A stretch of DNA of 64,000 bases from Tildeniella torsiva UHER 1998/13D (GTDB taxonomy: Bacteria > Cyanobacteriota > Cyanobacteriia > Phormidesmidales > Phormidesmidaceae). The notes under the pieces are model-generated. The model saw only the letters and a program-made list of their open reading frames with translations, was not told the origin of the DNA and searched no databases. How positions within the stretch are numbered: the first letter of the stretch is position 1; each line of letters starts with the position of its first letter. Position numbers and translations under genes: made by a program. The stretch lies in the NCBI GenBank assembly GCA_019358835.1, contig JAHHIH010000003.1:124001-188000 (forward strand), given 5' to 3'. This document shows positions 1 through 8,186 of the stretch, in pieces.

Positions 1-995
1 CCTTCCCGCAGGGCGCGCTCGCAGATGGTGATGCTGTCGGCCCCCAGTAAATCCATCGTCTCCTGGAGAATCACCGCCCCCGCAACGACAATTTCGGCGC
101 GGCGGGGCGACATCTCGGGCAGGGCCAGCCGTTCGGCAGAAGTGGCCTGGCGCAAGGTTTCAACCAGCCGCGAGATCTCGTCGTAGCTCATCTGAAACCC
201 GTTGAGAGGGTCGGGCACCAGCCCCAGCCGCTCGCTGGCGATGACGGCCGCTAGACACTCAATGGTGCCCGAGGTGCCCAGCAGTTGGATCGGTTCTTCG
301 GGCTTGAGGTTGTGCTTAAGCCCGGTGGTGTTGGGCTCTAGCATGCCCCGCACGTAGGCTCGCAGGGTGCTAAATTCGGTGTCTGAAATGGGGTCAGTGG
401 AGACAAACTGGCTCGTGAGCCGCACCGCCCCCACCTTAGTGCTGCTGAGAAACCGGTGGGGTTCGCCGGTACCCAAAATCAGCTCGGTGGAGCCGCCGCC
501 AATATCGATAATGGCGTGGGGCTGGCCGTTAAACTCCATCCCCGAGAGCACGCCCAGGTAAATACGGCGGGCTTCTTCGGTGCCTGAGATCAGGTTGATG
601 GCGAGGCCGACTTCGTTGTAGACCCGCTCGATAAATTCTTGGCCGTTGCTGGCCTCCCGCACGGCGCTGGTGGCGACCGCCACAATGTCTTCGGCCTGGA
701 GGCTGGAGGCGATCGCACAGCAGCGTTTCAGCGCCTTGATCGCGCGCTCCATGGCCGTTTCAGACAGCCCGCCCGTGGCATCGTTGAAGTTGCCCAGGCG
801 CACGGTCTCTTTTTCGCGATCGACAATGGTGAAGGCGGGCAGGTCAGGCTGAATTTTGACGATCACCATATGGATCGAGTTAGTGCCCACGTCAATGGCC
901 GCCAGAATGCGATCGCTGGTAATTTCTGACGGAGCAAAGTTCGAAAAATCCGTCATTGTGGGACTCGACTCGCGAATCGAGGTAATACCGGTCAT
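1..995 (-). CDS. ppx: Ppx/GppA family exopolyphosphatase/pppGpp phosphatase, 3' end outside window
   Basis: Reading on the minus strand from an ATG at 995 gives an open frame of about 331 codons that leaves the window. It opens with the actin-like phosphate-binding signature DVGTNS at residues 35-40. A second motif, IDIGGGSTEL, follows near residue 145, and SGTIECLAAV later, all typical of the Ppx/GppA fold. The family removes terminal phosphate from polyphosphate or converts pppGpp to ppGpp in the cytoplasm; sequence alone does not separate the two activities. A second in-frame ATG at 956 is an alternative start that would drop 13 residues. The C-terminal part is missing, so a fused HD domain cannot be excluded. 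Confidence 0.88.
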   Translation of the reverse strand, partial: MTGITSIRESSPTMTDFSNFAPSEITSDRILAAIDVGTNSIHMVIVKIQPDLPAFTIVDREKETVRLGNFNDATGGLSETAMERAIKALKRCCAIASSLQAEDIVAVATSAVREASNGQEFIERVYNEVGLAINLISGTEEARRIYLGVLSGMEFNGQPHAIIDIGGGSTELILGTGEPHRFLSSTKVGAVRLTSQFVSTDPISDTEFSTLRAYVRGMLEPNTTGLKHNLKPEEPIQLLGTSGTIECLAAVIASERLGLVPDPLNGFQMSYDEISRLVETLRQATSAERLALPEMSPRRAEIVVAGAVILQETMDLLGADSITICERALRE

Positions 996-1080
996 AGTGC
1001 GCCCATGCTGCATTTGCTTCAGATCTTACCTGTCAAGCTACAGCCCATCAGGACGCTGAAAAAACTTTACTCAGGCTAAA

Positions 1081-1213
1081 TGGAGTGGGTGAGTAGGTGA
1101 GGTGGGTGGAATAGGTGAGGTAGGTGGGTGGATAGATGAAAAAGAAAAATTCCACTCACTCACCCACCCACTCACCCGCCCGCTCACCCACTCACTCACT
1201 CACCCACCCCCAA
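1081..1213. repeat. GGTGAGTGG-type short tandem repeats in inverted arrangement
   Basis: The left half is built of GGTGAG/GGTGGG units and the right half of their complement CTCACCCAC. They are separated by an A-rich spacer near 1138-1152, so the whole can fold into a long imperfect hairpin. It fills the spacer between the divergent ppx and flavoprotein genes. Such short tandem repeats are common between genes of filamentous cyanobacteria. Confidence 0.75.
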
Positions 1214-1255
1214 TCCCCCTGGCGCTAAACTCATGGGGACACCCACGGAGCAACC

Positions 1256-2662
1256 ATGACCGTTGACTACGACGCAGTGATTCTCGGCGGCTCGGTGCAG
1301 GGGCGGGAGGCCGCTGCCCTCGCCACTCGGGAAGGGGCGCGAGTAGCGCTGGTGGAGTCGCCAGGGGAAGTAGATTGCTGCATTCGTCGTCAAATTGTGC
1401 TCGCGGCGCTGGCTCAGGCTGGAGGATCTCAGCACCCAACTTGGGAGGCGTTGCGATCGCAGGTTGAAGCCCTAGAGACTGTTGCTTACCCCCATTTGAG
1501 GCTTGACGGCCTGGCCACCAGCGGTGTGGATGTAGTGCTGGAGCCAGGGCAGTTTAGCCCTCGGCCAAATCTGGCGGTGACGACGGCGACACGGCGGCTC
1601 AGGTCGCGCGGCTATCTCCTCGCCCCCGGTACCGAGGTCACTGTCCCGGATATTCCTGGCCTAGCCGAGACTCCTTACCTAACCGTCGATACGCTGCTGG
1701 ATTTAGAGGCGCTGCCTGAGTCGGCGATCGTGCTGGGGCGGAGTGTGGCGGCGATCGCCCTAGCCCAGTCCCTGGCTCAGATGGGCAGCCATACTACTTT
1801 GATCACCCGAGGCGATCGCCTGCTCCCCACCGAAGATCCGGACATATCTGCCTTTGTGGCAGCGCTGCTAGAGGTGGCAGGGGTAACCCTCATGCTCAAC
1901 ACTCACTTAGACGCAATCCACTACAAAGACAGTTTTGGGGTGTCGATGGTCGATGGCGACTTGATCAAGGCTCAAACCCTGGTACTGGCGACCGCCTCCC
2001 ACCCTGCCCTGGGGGCGCTCAACCTCACCAGCATTGGCATTCAGCCCCAAATGGTTCACGGCGTCGCCACCGCTCTGCCGGTGGACGATCGCCTTGCCAC
2101 CGCCCATCCCCGCGTATTTGCCTGTGGCCCGGCCCTGGGCAGCTACTGGAGCGAATCGATGGATCACCAGGATGTGGCGATCGCCCTACACAACGCCCTT
2201 TACTTACCCTGGCGCAAGCTTTCCTTTTGGCATCGCCCGGCCCTGCTGCCTACGACGCCAGAGTATGCTCGCCTGGGCCTTACCGCCGCCCAGGCCCGCC
2301 GTTGGTACGGCAGCGAAGCCACCATAGTCCAGGTTTCCTTTGGCCAGGTACTCAAAACCCACTTCAGCAGCGACATAACGGGCTTTTGCCGGTGGGTTGT
2401 GCGCCGCGATGGACAGATACTCGGTGCCCAAATTTGCGGCCCTGGAGCCAGTGAACTTATGCACACCGTAGCGCTGGCGGTACAGCAGAATATTCCCATC
2501 CAACGCCTGGATCGGGTACCCACGCTGCCCCTCAGTCAGGCTGCCATGATTCCGCTCATGGTGGGCGATTGGCAGCAGCAGCGCTGGCAGCAAGGCACCT
2601 GGCGGCGCGACTGGGCCGAGAACTGGTTTAACTGGCGGCGATCGCGGCGGCGGCGGTGGTAA
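1256..2662 (+). CDS. FAD/NAD(P)-binding oxidoreductase of the disulfide reductase fold, lacking redox cysteines
   Basis: The 468-residue protein has an N-terminal dinucleotide-binding segment AVILGGSVQGREAA (residues 8-20) and a second one around VLGRSVAAIALAQSL. An ACGPALGS segment resembles the FAD-contacting GD motif, and a dimerisation-like C-terminal third follows. Overall it resembles the mercuric reductase/dihydrolipoamide dehydrogenase family. Where the family has CxxxxC, this protein has two adjacent cysteines (41-42, DCCIRRQ), and the C-terminal His-Glu pair is replaced by VPTLPLSQ. It therefore probably does not use the classical disulfide mechanism; substrate unknown. It ends in an Arg/Trp-rich tail. 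ATG 1256 follows the repeat block and is divergent from ppx. Confidence 0.8.
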   Translation: MTVDYDAVILGGSVQGREAAALATREGARVALVESPGEVDCCIRRQIVLAALAQAGGSQHPTWEALRSQVEALETVAYPHLRLDGLATSGVDVVLEPGQFSPRPNLAVTTATRRLRSRGYLLAPGTEVTVPDIPGLAETPYLTVDTLLDLEALPESAIVLGRSVAAIALAQSLAQMGSHTTLITRGDRLLPTEDPDISAFVAALLEVAGVTLMLNTHLDAIHYKDSFGVSMVDGDLIKAQTLVLATASHPALGALNLTSIGIQPQMVHGVATALPVDDRLATAHPRVFACGPALGSYWSESMDHQDVAIALHNALYLPWRKLSFWHRPALLPTTPEYARLGLTAAQARRWYGSEATIVQVSFGQVLKTHFSSDITGFCRWVVRRDGQILGAQICGPGASELMHTVALAVQQNIPIQRLDRVPTLPLSQAAMIPLMVGDWQQQRWQQGTWRRDWAENWFNWRRSRRRRW

Positions 2663-2726
2663 GGGGAAGAGTGGGGAGTAAGGGGGTGGGGGAGATGGGG
2701 GAGATTGGGAAGATGGGGGAGAATTT
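2663..2726. repeat. GGGGGAGAT-type tandem repeats
   Basis: Units of GGGGGAGAT/GGGAAGATG fill the space between two convergent genes and end at the stop codon of the nuclease gene. No U-tract terminator is visible here. Confidence 0.6.
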
Positions 2727-3801
2727 AGCGGAGGCTTTCGCAGGCAACGCCATCGCTGTCGCCATCCAGACGATGAGGATCGCCGGGGGAGGCATTGAGC
2801 ACCGCCTGAGCTTGTTCCCAGGTGGCGAAGTCGCCGCAGTCGCAGTCGCTAGAGACACAAGCAGGCAGGGCTGAAGTCGCTGCCGCAGGCGGGGTGTCAG
2901 GAGCTGGAACAACAGCCGGGGGAGGAGCGGTGGGGGCTGGGGATGCCCCGCCCCGGCGAAAATCCCAGGGCATGGTGGGGTTGGGCTGGCTCCAGAAATT
3001 GCGGCGGGCGTTGCGGGCAGCAGATTCCGCCTGGCGGTAGTCTTCAGCAGTGGGGGCACAGCCAGAAATGTACTGCTCGTAAACAACGGCATAGCCCTCG
3101 CGCACCAGTTGCAGCCCTACGGATTGGCCACCGCTGTAGATTTCGGCCACGGTTCTGCCGTAGCGATCGCGCTCAATCGCCCGCACTTCCACCGGCTGCC
3201 CAGTTGACACTATCTGCCGCAGCCGCAGCGTGGCCTCTGGCCCAAAAGCTTGACTGCTCTCCGGCGCATCCACACAGGCCAGGCGAATGGTAACCGGGCC
3301 ATCCTGGCCCTGCACCCGCAGGGTGTCGCCGTCGCCCACAGACACCACCTCGGCGGTGGGCAGAGTTTTGGCAGCGGCGGCCTGGGTAGCGTAGGCCAGG
3401 TTCGCCTCGTATTCCTGGCGTTTTTGCTGGGCGGTGGCAAAGAGGGCGCTGGTATTGGGGATGGCGGTGAGGGATGCGATCGCCCCCTCCCACTGATCCT
3501 TGACCTGCTGCCAATCGATAGCAGACTGGGCGGTTTGGGTCGCCACCGCCGCCGCCATGCCCTGGTCTAGAGCCTGATTGTAGTGCTGTTGCCCCTGAGC
3601 TGTTTGATCAGAACTCTCAATCATCGAAGGGCTTAGCTTGCTGCCTGGATCCTCAGCAGCGACTTTTGCCTGCCTCAAGTTAGCCCCAATAGCCCCCACT
3701 TCAGGTAAGGCCGAGCATCCCGACAGCAGAATTAGTAGACCCAGGGCATAGGCAGGCTGGCAAAGGGCTGCTGGATATCGACTGTCACGGGGCTGGGGCA
3801 T
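2725..3801 (-). CDS. Thermonuclease (SNase-like) lipoprotein with C-terminal excalibur domain
   Basis: Starting at ATG 3801 the protein has 358 residues. The N-terminus carries a lipoprotein signal with lipobox LSGC (Cys29). A helical spacer is followed by a staphylococcal-nuclease domain at about 150-262, with [12 protein letters not shown], the catalytic [10 protein letters not shown] (Arg, Glu) and [10 protein letters not shown] (Arg). The last 40 residues form an excalibur domain with the Ca-binding-like [10 protein letters not shown]. It is expected to be membrane-anchored outside the cytoplasm and to cut DNA or RNA in a Ca2+-dependent way. An upstream TTG (3858) would add 19 residues ahead of the signal and is less likely. 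Confidence 0.85.
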   Translation of the reverse strand: MPQPRDSRYPAALCQPAYALGLLILLSGCSALPEVGAIGANLRQAKVAAEDPGSKLSPSMIESSDQTAQGQQHYNQALDQGMAAAVATQTAQSAIDWQQVKDQWEGAIASLTAIPNTSALFATAQQKRQEYEANLAYATQAAAAKTLPTAEVVSVGDGDTLRVQGQDGPVTIRLACVDAPESSQAFGPEATLRLRQIVSTGQPVEVRAIERDRYGRTVAEIYSGGQSVGLQLVREGYAVVYEQYISGCAPTAEDYRQAESAARNARRNFWSQPNPTMPWDFRRGGASPAPTAPPPAVVPAPDTPPAAATSALPACVSSDCDCGDFATWEQAQAVLNASPGDPHRLDGDSDGVACESLR

Positions 3802-3910
3802 AGTTGGGGGCTGGTTATGCGATCGCCGTTTCACAAAAAATGTCACCTTGTATACCAAGGATACTTACCCCAGCGATGCAGTTCAGGACAAAAACCTCCC
3901 AGGCCCAGAT

Positions 3911-4321
3911 TTACCCCATCAACATAACGGTATCCAGCACGTGGATGATGCCGTTGTCGGCCTCAATATCGGCGGCGAGCACCGTAGTATTTTTCACCTC
4001 GAAAGCCCCATCGTCAGAGAGGGTGTGGATGGGGATCGGGGCACCTTCAAGGGAATCCACCGTGCCGAGTTTGATCAATTCATCCTTAGTGTATTTGCCC
4101 GCCACCACATGAAACTTGAGAATACGGCCAAGCTGGGGCGGATTTTGCACCAGGGTTTGCACCGTGCCGGGGGGCAGTTTGGCAAAGGCGGCATCATTGG
4201 GCGCAAAGACCGTGAAAGGGCCAGGGCTTTGCAGCGCTTCGACCAATCCAGCTGCCTGGACGGCGGCGACCAGGGTGGAGAAGCCTTCGGTGTTGACAGC
4301 AATATCGACGATGGTAGGCAT
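3911..4321 (-). CDS. cupS: CupS-like fasciclin-domain subunit of the CO2-uptake NDH-1MS complex
   Basis: The 136-residue protein is a single FAS1/fasciclin domain: [15 protein letters not shown], the [12 protein letters not shown] stretch and a terminal [13 protein letters not shown]. Small fasciclin-fold proteins encoded beside ndhF3-ndhD3-cupA are the CupS subunit of the inducible NDH-1MS complex on the thylakoid membrane, and this gene sits exactly there, last in the set. The start chosen is ATG 4321. Sequence further upstream is repeat DNA and its translation is not protein-like. A stand-alone secreted fasciclin protein is the alternative, but no signal peptide is present. Confidence 0.8.
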   Translation of the reverse strand: MPTIVDIAVNTEGFSTLVAAVQAAGLVEALQSPGPFTVFAPNDAAFAKLPPGTVQTLVQNPPQLGRILKFHVVAGKYTKDELIKLGTVDSLEGAPIPIHTLSDDGAFEVKNTTVLAADIEADNGIIHVLDTVMLMG

Positions 4322-4360
4322 GGGGATGAATGGGTGAGGGGTGGATGGGTGAGGGGTGGG
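4322..4360. repeat. GGTGAGGGGTGGATG tandem repeats before cupS
   Basis: Two and a half copies of a GGGTGAGGGGTGGAT unit lie directly upstream of the cupS start codon and form its immediate leader on the minus strand. Confidence 0.6.
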
Positions 4361-4447
4361 GAGAAAGTTTTGAATGTTGAGTTTTGAGTTTTGAATGCAA
4401 GACCTACAGCAAGAACTCAAAACTCAAAACTAAGAACTCAAAACTTT
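4361..4447. repeat. GTTTTGAG-type inverted repeat between cupA and cupS
   Basis: Left arm units AGTTTTGA/GAGTTTTG are mirrored by AACTCAAAA units on the right. They form an imperfect stem of roughly 30 bp around the loop near 4396-4412. It starts next to the cupA stop (4449) and lies within the cupA-cupS spacer, where it could terminate, attenuate or stabilise the transcript. Confidence 0.7.
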
Positions 4448-4448
4448 C

Positions 4449-5744
4449 CTAACGGTAGTCCTGTCGCTGAACATCCTTCAGCCGGGCTTCGGGACGCACA
4501 AAGCGATCCATTTGGGCTTCGAAGAATTGGCGGTTTGCCATTAGGTGGCGAGGGTTTTGGTCATCTAGGGGGTAGAGCAGGGCGGCGCGGAGGGCCTGGA
4601 TAACAGCGGAGGTGACGTTGTACATCGATCGCTGAAAAGTGATCCCTAACTGAGTCAGCATGTCGTCTTCGCCCCGACAGTACTGCTGGTAATACTCCAG
4701 TAGATAAGGCGGTAGAAAGTGGAGCATATCTTGCATCAGAAGCGTGGGGGGAATGCCTGCGCTGCCGACGGGGAAGACATCGGCGTAGAGAATGCCGTAG
4801 TGGAAATCGTTTTGATCCTGGGGCACCTGCCCGGCCTGGGCGTTGTAGGATTTGGTGCCTCGGAAGGGGGCGGTGCGGTAGAAGACAGCTTCCACGTAGG
4901 GCAAAGCCGCTTCATACAGCCAGGTGAACCCGCAGGATTTGGGAATCAGCTCGAAGCATTCGTCGCCCACGTAGACGTGGTGGTAGATGGGGCGACCGGC
5001 GACGGCGAAGATGCCGTTGACGATGAAGTTCATGGCGTCGGGTACGCCCGCAAAGCCGCCTTCGTCATAGATGTCCGACATTTCAAAAAAGACCGGGGCC
5101 ATGACTTCCCAAAACAGGCCCAGGTTTGAATAGTAGGAGAGTTCGCGGCACTTTTCGTAGAACATCTCGGGGAAGAGTTTGTGCAGACCCAGCATGGCGG
5201 GGTTGCCTTTGAAGTAAGCGCGAATGGCGCGATCGCACGCCCCCTTATATTCCTCTGTATATAAATAGTCGTTGAACCGCCCGCCCATATCCTGGTGCCA
5301 GAGCATGGCCCGCATGCAGGCTTCGGCAAACTCCATATTGATGCGATCGTGCCAGAGGTGAAGCAACAGCTTGGGAAGCTTGCGCTTTGTCTCGCCCTGG
5401 GCCATAAAGTCCAGTAGCTCAGGATGGGCAGTCGCCTCGCCCCGCCAGATCCGCAGATCCGCCGTATCCCCGGCGTAGTGGTTGGGCAAATCCAGATATT
5501 CTTGCGGCAAGAAATATTTGAAGGCGGGGACGGGGTTGAGAAATACCCGTTCAGCAATGTAGAGCAGGTCGCGCCAGTAGAAATCCATCGGCACTGCGTA
5601 GGCTTTGTAGATGCCGATAATCTGCATCAGGTTCTCTGGCGTGTCGGGCAGCATCGAGCCGCCCGCCTCTAGCCGGTGAATGATGTCGGCGTGGGGGTGG
5701 GCGGAGGGGGGGATGAGGGTGGTGGGTTGGGTGAGGGTAGGCAT
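4449..5744 (-). CDS. cupA: CO2 hydration protein CupA (ChpY)
   Basis: The 431-residue protein matches the CO2 hydration protein family (ChpX/ChpY) along its length: YIAERVFLNPVPAFKYFLP, HLWHDRINMEFAEACMRAMLW, HQDMGGRFNDYL and the Cys-containing MFYEKCRELSYYS. CupA is the peripheral subunit that couples NDH-1MS electron/proton flow to conversion of CO2 to bicarbonate at the thylakoid. Neighbouring ndhD3/ndhF3 and cupS identify it as the inducible, high-affinity form rather than CupB. The first 20 residues are Pro/Thr/His-rich and partly encoded by the adjoining repeat DNA, so the true N-terminus may be shorter. A Nudix gene and repeats separate it from ndhD3, so it probably needs its own promoter. 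Confidence 0.92.
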   Translation of the reverse strand: MPTLTQPTTLIPPSAHPHADIIHRLEAGGSMLPDTPENLMQIIGIYKAYAVPMDFYWRDLLYIAERVFLNPVPAFKYFLPQEYLDLPNHYAGDTADLRIWRGEATAHPELLDFMAQGETKRKLPKLLLHLWHDRINMEFAEACMRAMLWHQDMGGRFNDYLYTEEYKGACDRAIRAYFKGNPAMLGLHKLFPEMFYEKCRELSYYSNLGLFWEVMAPVFFEMSDIYDEGGFAGVPDAMNFIVNGIFAVAGRPIYHHVYVGDECFELIPKSCGFTWLYEAALPYVEAVFYRTAPFRGTKSYNAQAGQVPQDQNDFHYGILYADVFPVGSAGIPPTLLMQDMLHFLPPYLLEYYQQYCRGEDDMLTQLGITFQRSMYNVTSAVIQALRAALLYPLDDQNPRHLMANRQFFEAQMDRFVRPEARLKDVQRQDYR

Positions 5745-5884
5745 AGGGGTGGATGGATAAGGGTGTGGATGGATAAGGGGGTGGATGGGTGAGGGGTGGG
5801 TGGGTGAGGGGTGGGTGGGTAAGGGGTGGATGGGTGGAAGGTAAACGTTAGTTCCCTACCCCCTACTCCCTACTCCCTACCCCC
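5745..5884. repeat. GGTGGATGG-type tandem repeats between divergent cupA and Nudix genes
   Basis: About 100 bp of GGTGGATGG/GGGTGAGGG units are followed by CCCTACTCCCTAC units from about 5855. The block occupies most of the 181-bp divergent spacer, so any cupA promoter must lie in or beside repeat DNA. Confidence 0.7.
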
Positions 5885-5925
5885 TCTTGCTGTAGGCTAA
5901 ATTCGTTCAATCGGAGATTTCAGCA

Positions 5926-6354
5926 ATGGCCAAGAAAGAGCGAATTCGGCCAATTTCAATCTGTTTGATGCGGCGGGGCGAGGAGATTCTCGTTCATGAA
6001 GCCTACGACTCGGTGAAAGAGCGGGGGTTTGCGCGGCCTCTGGGGGGCGGTATTGATTTTGGCGAGACTAGCGAAGCAGCGGCGATTCGCGAAATCAAGG
6101 AGGAGCTAGGGGTTGACATCACTGGAGTCACGCTGCTGGGCATTGTGGAGAACATCTTTGTGCTGGAAGGGGAGCCGGGGCACGAGATGGTGTTTGTCTA
6201 CGACGGGCAGTTTGTGGATGAGTCGCTGTATCAGCGGGAGCATCTGGAGGCGGTGGAGGGGAAGCGGCAGTTTAAGGCGGTTTGGCGATCGCCCCAAGCC
6301 CTGCGCGACGGCCCCTGCCACCTGGTACCCGAAGAAATTTGGCAGTTCCTTTAA
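5926..6354 (+). CDS. Nudix hydrolase
   Basis: The 142-residue protein contains a complete Nudix box at residues 41-63: G, five residues, E47, seven residues, R55-E56, E59-E60 and G62-V63. Nudix enzymes hydrolyse nucleoside diphosphates linked to another group using the box glutamates to bind Mg2+; the substrate cannot be told from sequence. It lies on the opposite strand between ndhD3 and cupA, which are otherwise contiguous in the classical CO2-uptake operon. This suggests insertion here or rearrangement. It is convergent with ndhD3. Confidence 0.88.
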   Translation: MAKKERIRPISICLMRRGEEILVHEAYDSVKERGFARPLGGGIDFGETSEAAAIREIKEELGVDITGVTLLGIVENIFVLEGEPGHEMVFVYDGQFVDESLYQREHLEAVEGKRQFKAVWRSPQALRDGPCHLVPEEIWQFL

Positions 6355-6374
6355 CCTCCGCCTCCAGCGATCGC

Positions 6375-6517
6375 CCGTAGGGTGCATTAGGCCTAAACCA
6401 ACCTTGAGCTACCGTTCGGGGAATATCGCATTGGCCGTAATGCACCATTGAGAGAATGTGAGCCTTGGGTGGGTTGCGTCATGGGATGGTGCATTGCTTT
6501 GCGAATGCACCCTACGG
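6375..6517. repeat. MITE-like element with TAGGGTGCAT terminal inverted repeats
   Basis: Perfect 14-bp inverted ends CCGTAGGGTGCATT (6375-6388) and AATGCACCCTACGG (6504-6517) enclose about 115 bp with further internal TGCACCAT/ATGGTGCAT copies. No coding sequence and no clear target duplication are seen. It sits between the convergent Nudix and ndhD3 genes. A shorter relative occurs at 18640-18670. Confidence 0.65.
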
Positions 6518-6526
6518 GGTTGGGGG

Positions 6527-8101
6527 TCATGGCAGGGTGGGGAGGGTGGCGACGGGGAGAAGCAGAGGTTCGGCGGGAAGCTCCTCGGTATCTTCAAGGG
6601 GCAATGATTCGATTACCTCATCGGCCACCACCTCATTCAGCACTATTGGAATTGCCGCGACCATGACGCTGGCGGTAGGTTCGCCCCACTTCACCAGCCA
6701 GTTAGGCTGAATACCGAGGAAGAGGATTAGCCCCGCCAGAATGTAGGCGGGGAGCTTTTCGGAGAACGTGACCTTGGGAAAGTAGGAAATAGCGTTGTCT
6801 AGCCGCCCAAAGCAGGTGCGGTTGAGCAAAATTACGAAGTACACCGCCGTCAGACCTGTGCCGATTACCCCCAGCAGAGTCTGCACCGGATACGCCACAT
6901 AGCTGCCCTGGAACACCAGAAACTCCGTCACAAACCCCACCAGTCCGGGAATACCCGCGCTGGCCATACCCCCCAACACCAGTAGGGCACTGACCATGGG
7001 CAGACCCCGCACCGGGTTCATCAGCCCGTTCAGCACGTCCAATTCGCGGGTGCCGACCTTGGTTTCAATCACCCCAACCAGGTGGAACAGAATCGCGAGA
7101 ATAATGCCGTGGGAGACCATTTGGCTAACGGCCCCGGTGAGAGCCAGGTCGGTCATGGCCGCACCGCCCAGCAGCACGTAGCCCATGTGACCGATGGAGC
7201 TGTAGGCCACCATGCGCTTGATGTCTTTTTGCGCGATCGCCGTCACCGCCCCATACAGAACACTGATCGCCGCCCAGGTTGCCAGGTAGGGCGAGAGCTG
7301 CGCCCAGGCATCGGGGAACAACCCCAGGCCAAATCGCAGCAAACCGTAGGTGCCCAGCTTAGCCAGCACCCCGCCCAGCATCATCGCCACAGGGGTCGAA
7401 GCCGACACATAGGTATCCGGCAGCCAGGTGTGAAACGGCACCAGGGGAATTTTGATGCCAAAGGCCACCAGCAGCAGACTCAGCAAAACCACCTGCCACA
7501 CCATCGGCAGCTCGTGGCCCATCACCGCATAGTAGGTAAAGTCCTTAGCTCCACTGAGCCACACCGTACCGAGGAACCCGGCCAGCATCAGCGCCCCCGA
7601 AAGCGCCGTGTAGAGCAAAAACTTAGTGGCCGAGTAGGCTTTCTTCTCACCACCCCAGATGGCGATCAGCAGGTACAGGGGCACCAGCTCAATTTCGTAG
7701 AGCAAAAAGAACAGCATCAAATTCTGCGCCACAAAGGCCCCCGCCACCCCGCTGCTCACCAGTAGCAATAGGCTGTAAAACAACCGAGGCCGCTCGGTCT
7801 CCGGGGAGCTGCTCCAGATCGCGATCCAGGTGATCAGGCTGTTCAGCGCCACCATCAGCAGCGAGAGGCCATCCAGGCTGAGTTCGTAGTTGAGGCCCAG
7901 GGCAGGCAACCAGGGTAAAAACTCGTGGAACTGAAAGCCGCCAAAGGAGAGGTCGAACTGGGTAAACAACCAGACCGTCCACAGCAGGGCGGCACCGGAG
8001 GCGACCAGGGCACCATTGCGTGCCTGGGCGCTGGTAAGGCCGGGCCAGCAGGAGAGGGCGATCGCGCCAACAAGAGGAATCAGCAGGAGTGGAGTGAGCA
8101 T
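6527..8101 (-). CDS. ndhD3: NAD(P)H-quinone oxidoreductase subunit 4, CO2-uptake form NdhD3
   Basis: This 524-residue multi-membrane-segment protein belongs to the NDH-1 subunit 4 (NuoM-like) family. Signatures include LLYEIELVPLYLLIAIWGGEKK, the MLGGVLAKLGTYGLLRFG segment and KDIKRMVAYSSIGHMGYV. NdhD proteins pump protons; the D3 form is part of the inducible NDH-1MS complex, an assignment resting on linkage to ndhF3 and cupA. ATG 8101 is chosen because residues upstream would be encoded by repeat DNA. The extreme C-terminus (PVATLPTLP) also lies in repeat-like GGGTGG sequence. Confidence 0.93.
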   Translation of the reverse strand: MLTPLLLIPLVGAIALSCWPGLTSAQARNGALVASGAALLWTVWLFTQFDLSFGGFQFHEFLPWLPALGLNYELSLDGLSLLMVALNSLITWIAIWSSSPETERPRLFYSLLLLVSSGVAGAFVAQNLMLFFLLYEIELVPLYLLIAIWGGEKKAYSATKFLLYTALSGALMLAGFLGTVWLSGAKDFTYYAVMGHELPMVWQVVLLSLLLVAFGIKIPLVPFHTWLPDTYVSASTPVAMMLGGVLAKLGTYGLLRFGLGLFPDAWAQLSPYLATWAAISVLYGAVTAIAQKDIKRMVAYSSIGHMGYVLLGGAAMTDLALTGAVSQMVSHGIILAILFHLVGVIETKVGTRELDVLNGLMNPVRGLPMVSALLVLGGMASAGIPGLVGFVTEFLVFQGSYVAYPVQTLLGVIGTGLTAVYFVILLNRTCFGRLDNAISYFPKVTFSEKLPAYILAGLILFLGIQPNWLVKWGEPTASVMVAAIPIVLNEVVADEVIESLPLEDTEELPAEPLLLPVATLPTLP

Positions 8102-8117
8102 GGTGGATGGGGGGATA

Positions 8118-8176
8118 AAGTTTTGAGTTTTGAATTTTGAGTTTTGAATTCGAAAGTAAGAACTCAAAACTCAAAG
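8118..8176. repeat. GTTTTGAG-type inverted repeat between ndhF3 and ndhD3
   Basis: TTTTGAGTTTTGAA units on the left pair with AACTCAAAACTCAAA on the right across a loop near 8150-8160. It fills the gap between the ndhF3 stop (8187) and the ndhD3 start (8101). Confidence 0.7.
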
Positions 8177-8186
8177 CCTTTGTCAT

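Noticed and set aside
3804-4387. Plus-strand frames across the cupS region
   Set aside because: Antisense to cupS and running into repeat DNA.
7082-7765. 227-codon plus-strand frame opposite ndhD3
   Set aside because: The His/Gln/Arg-rich translation is typical of a reverse-strand shadow of a membrane-protein gene.
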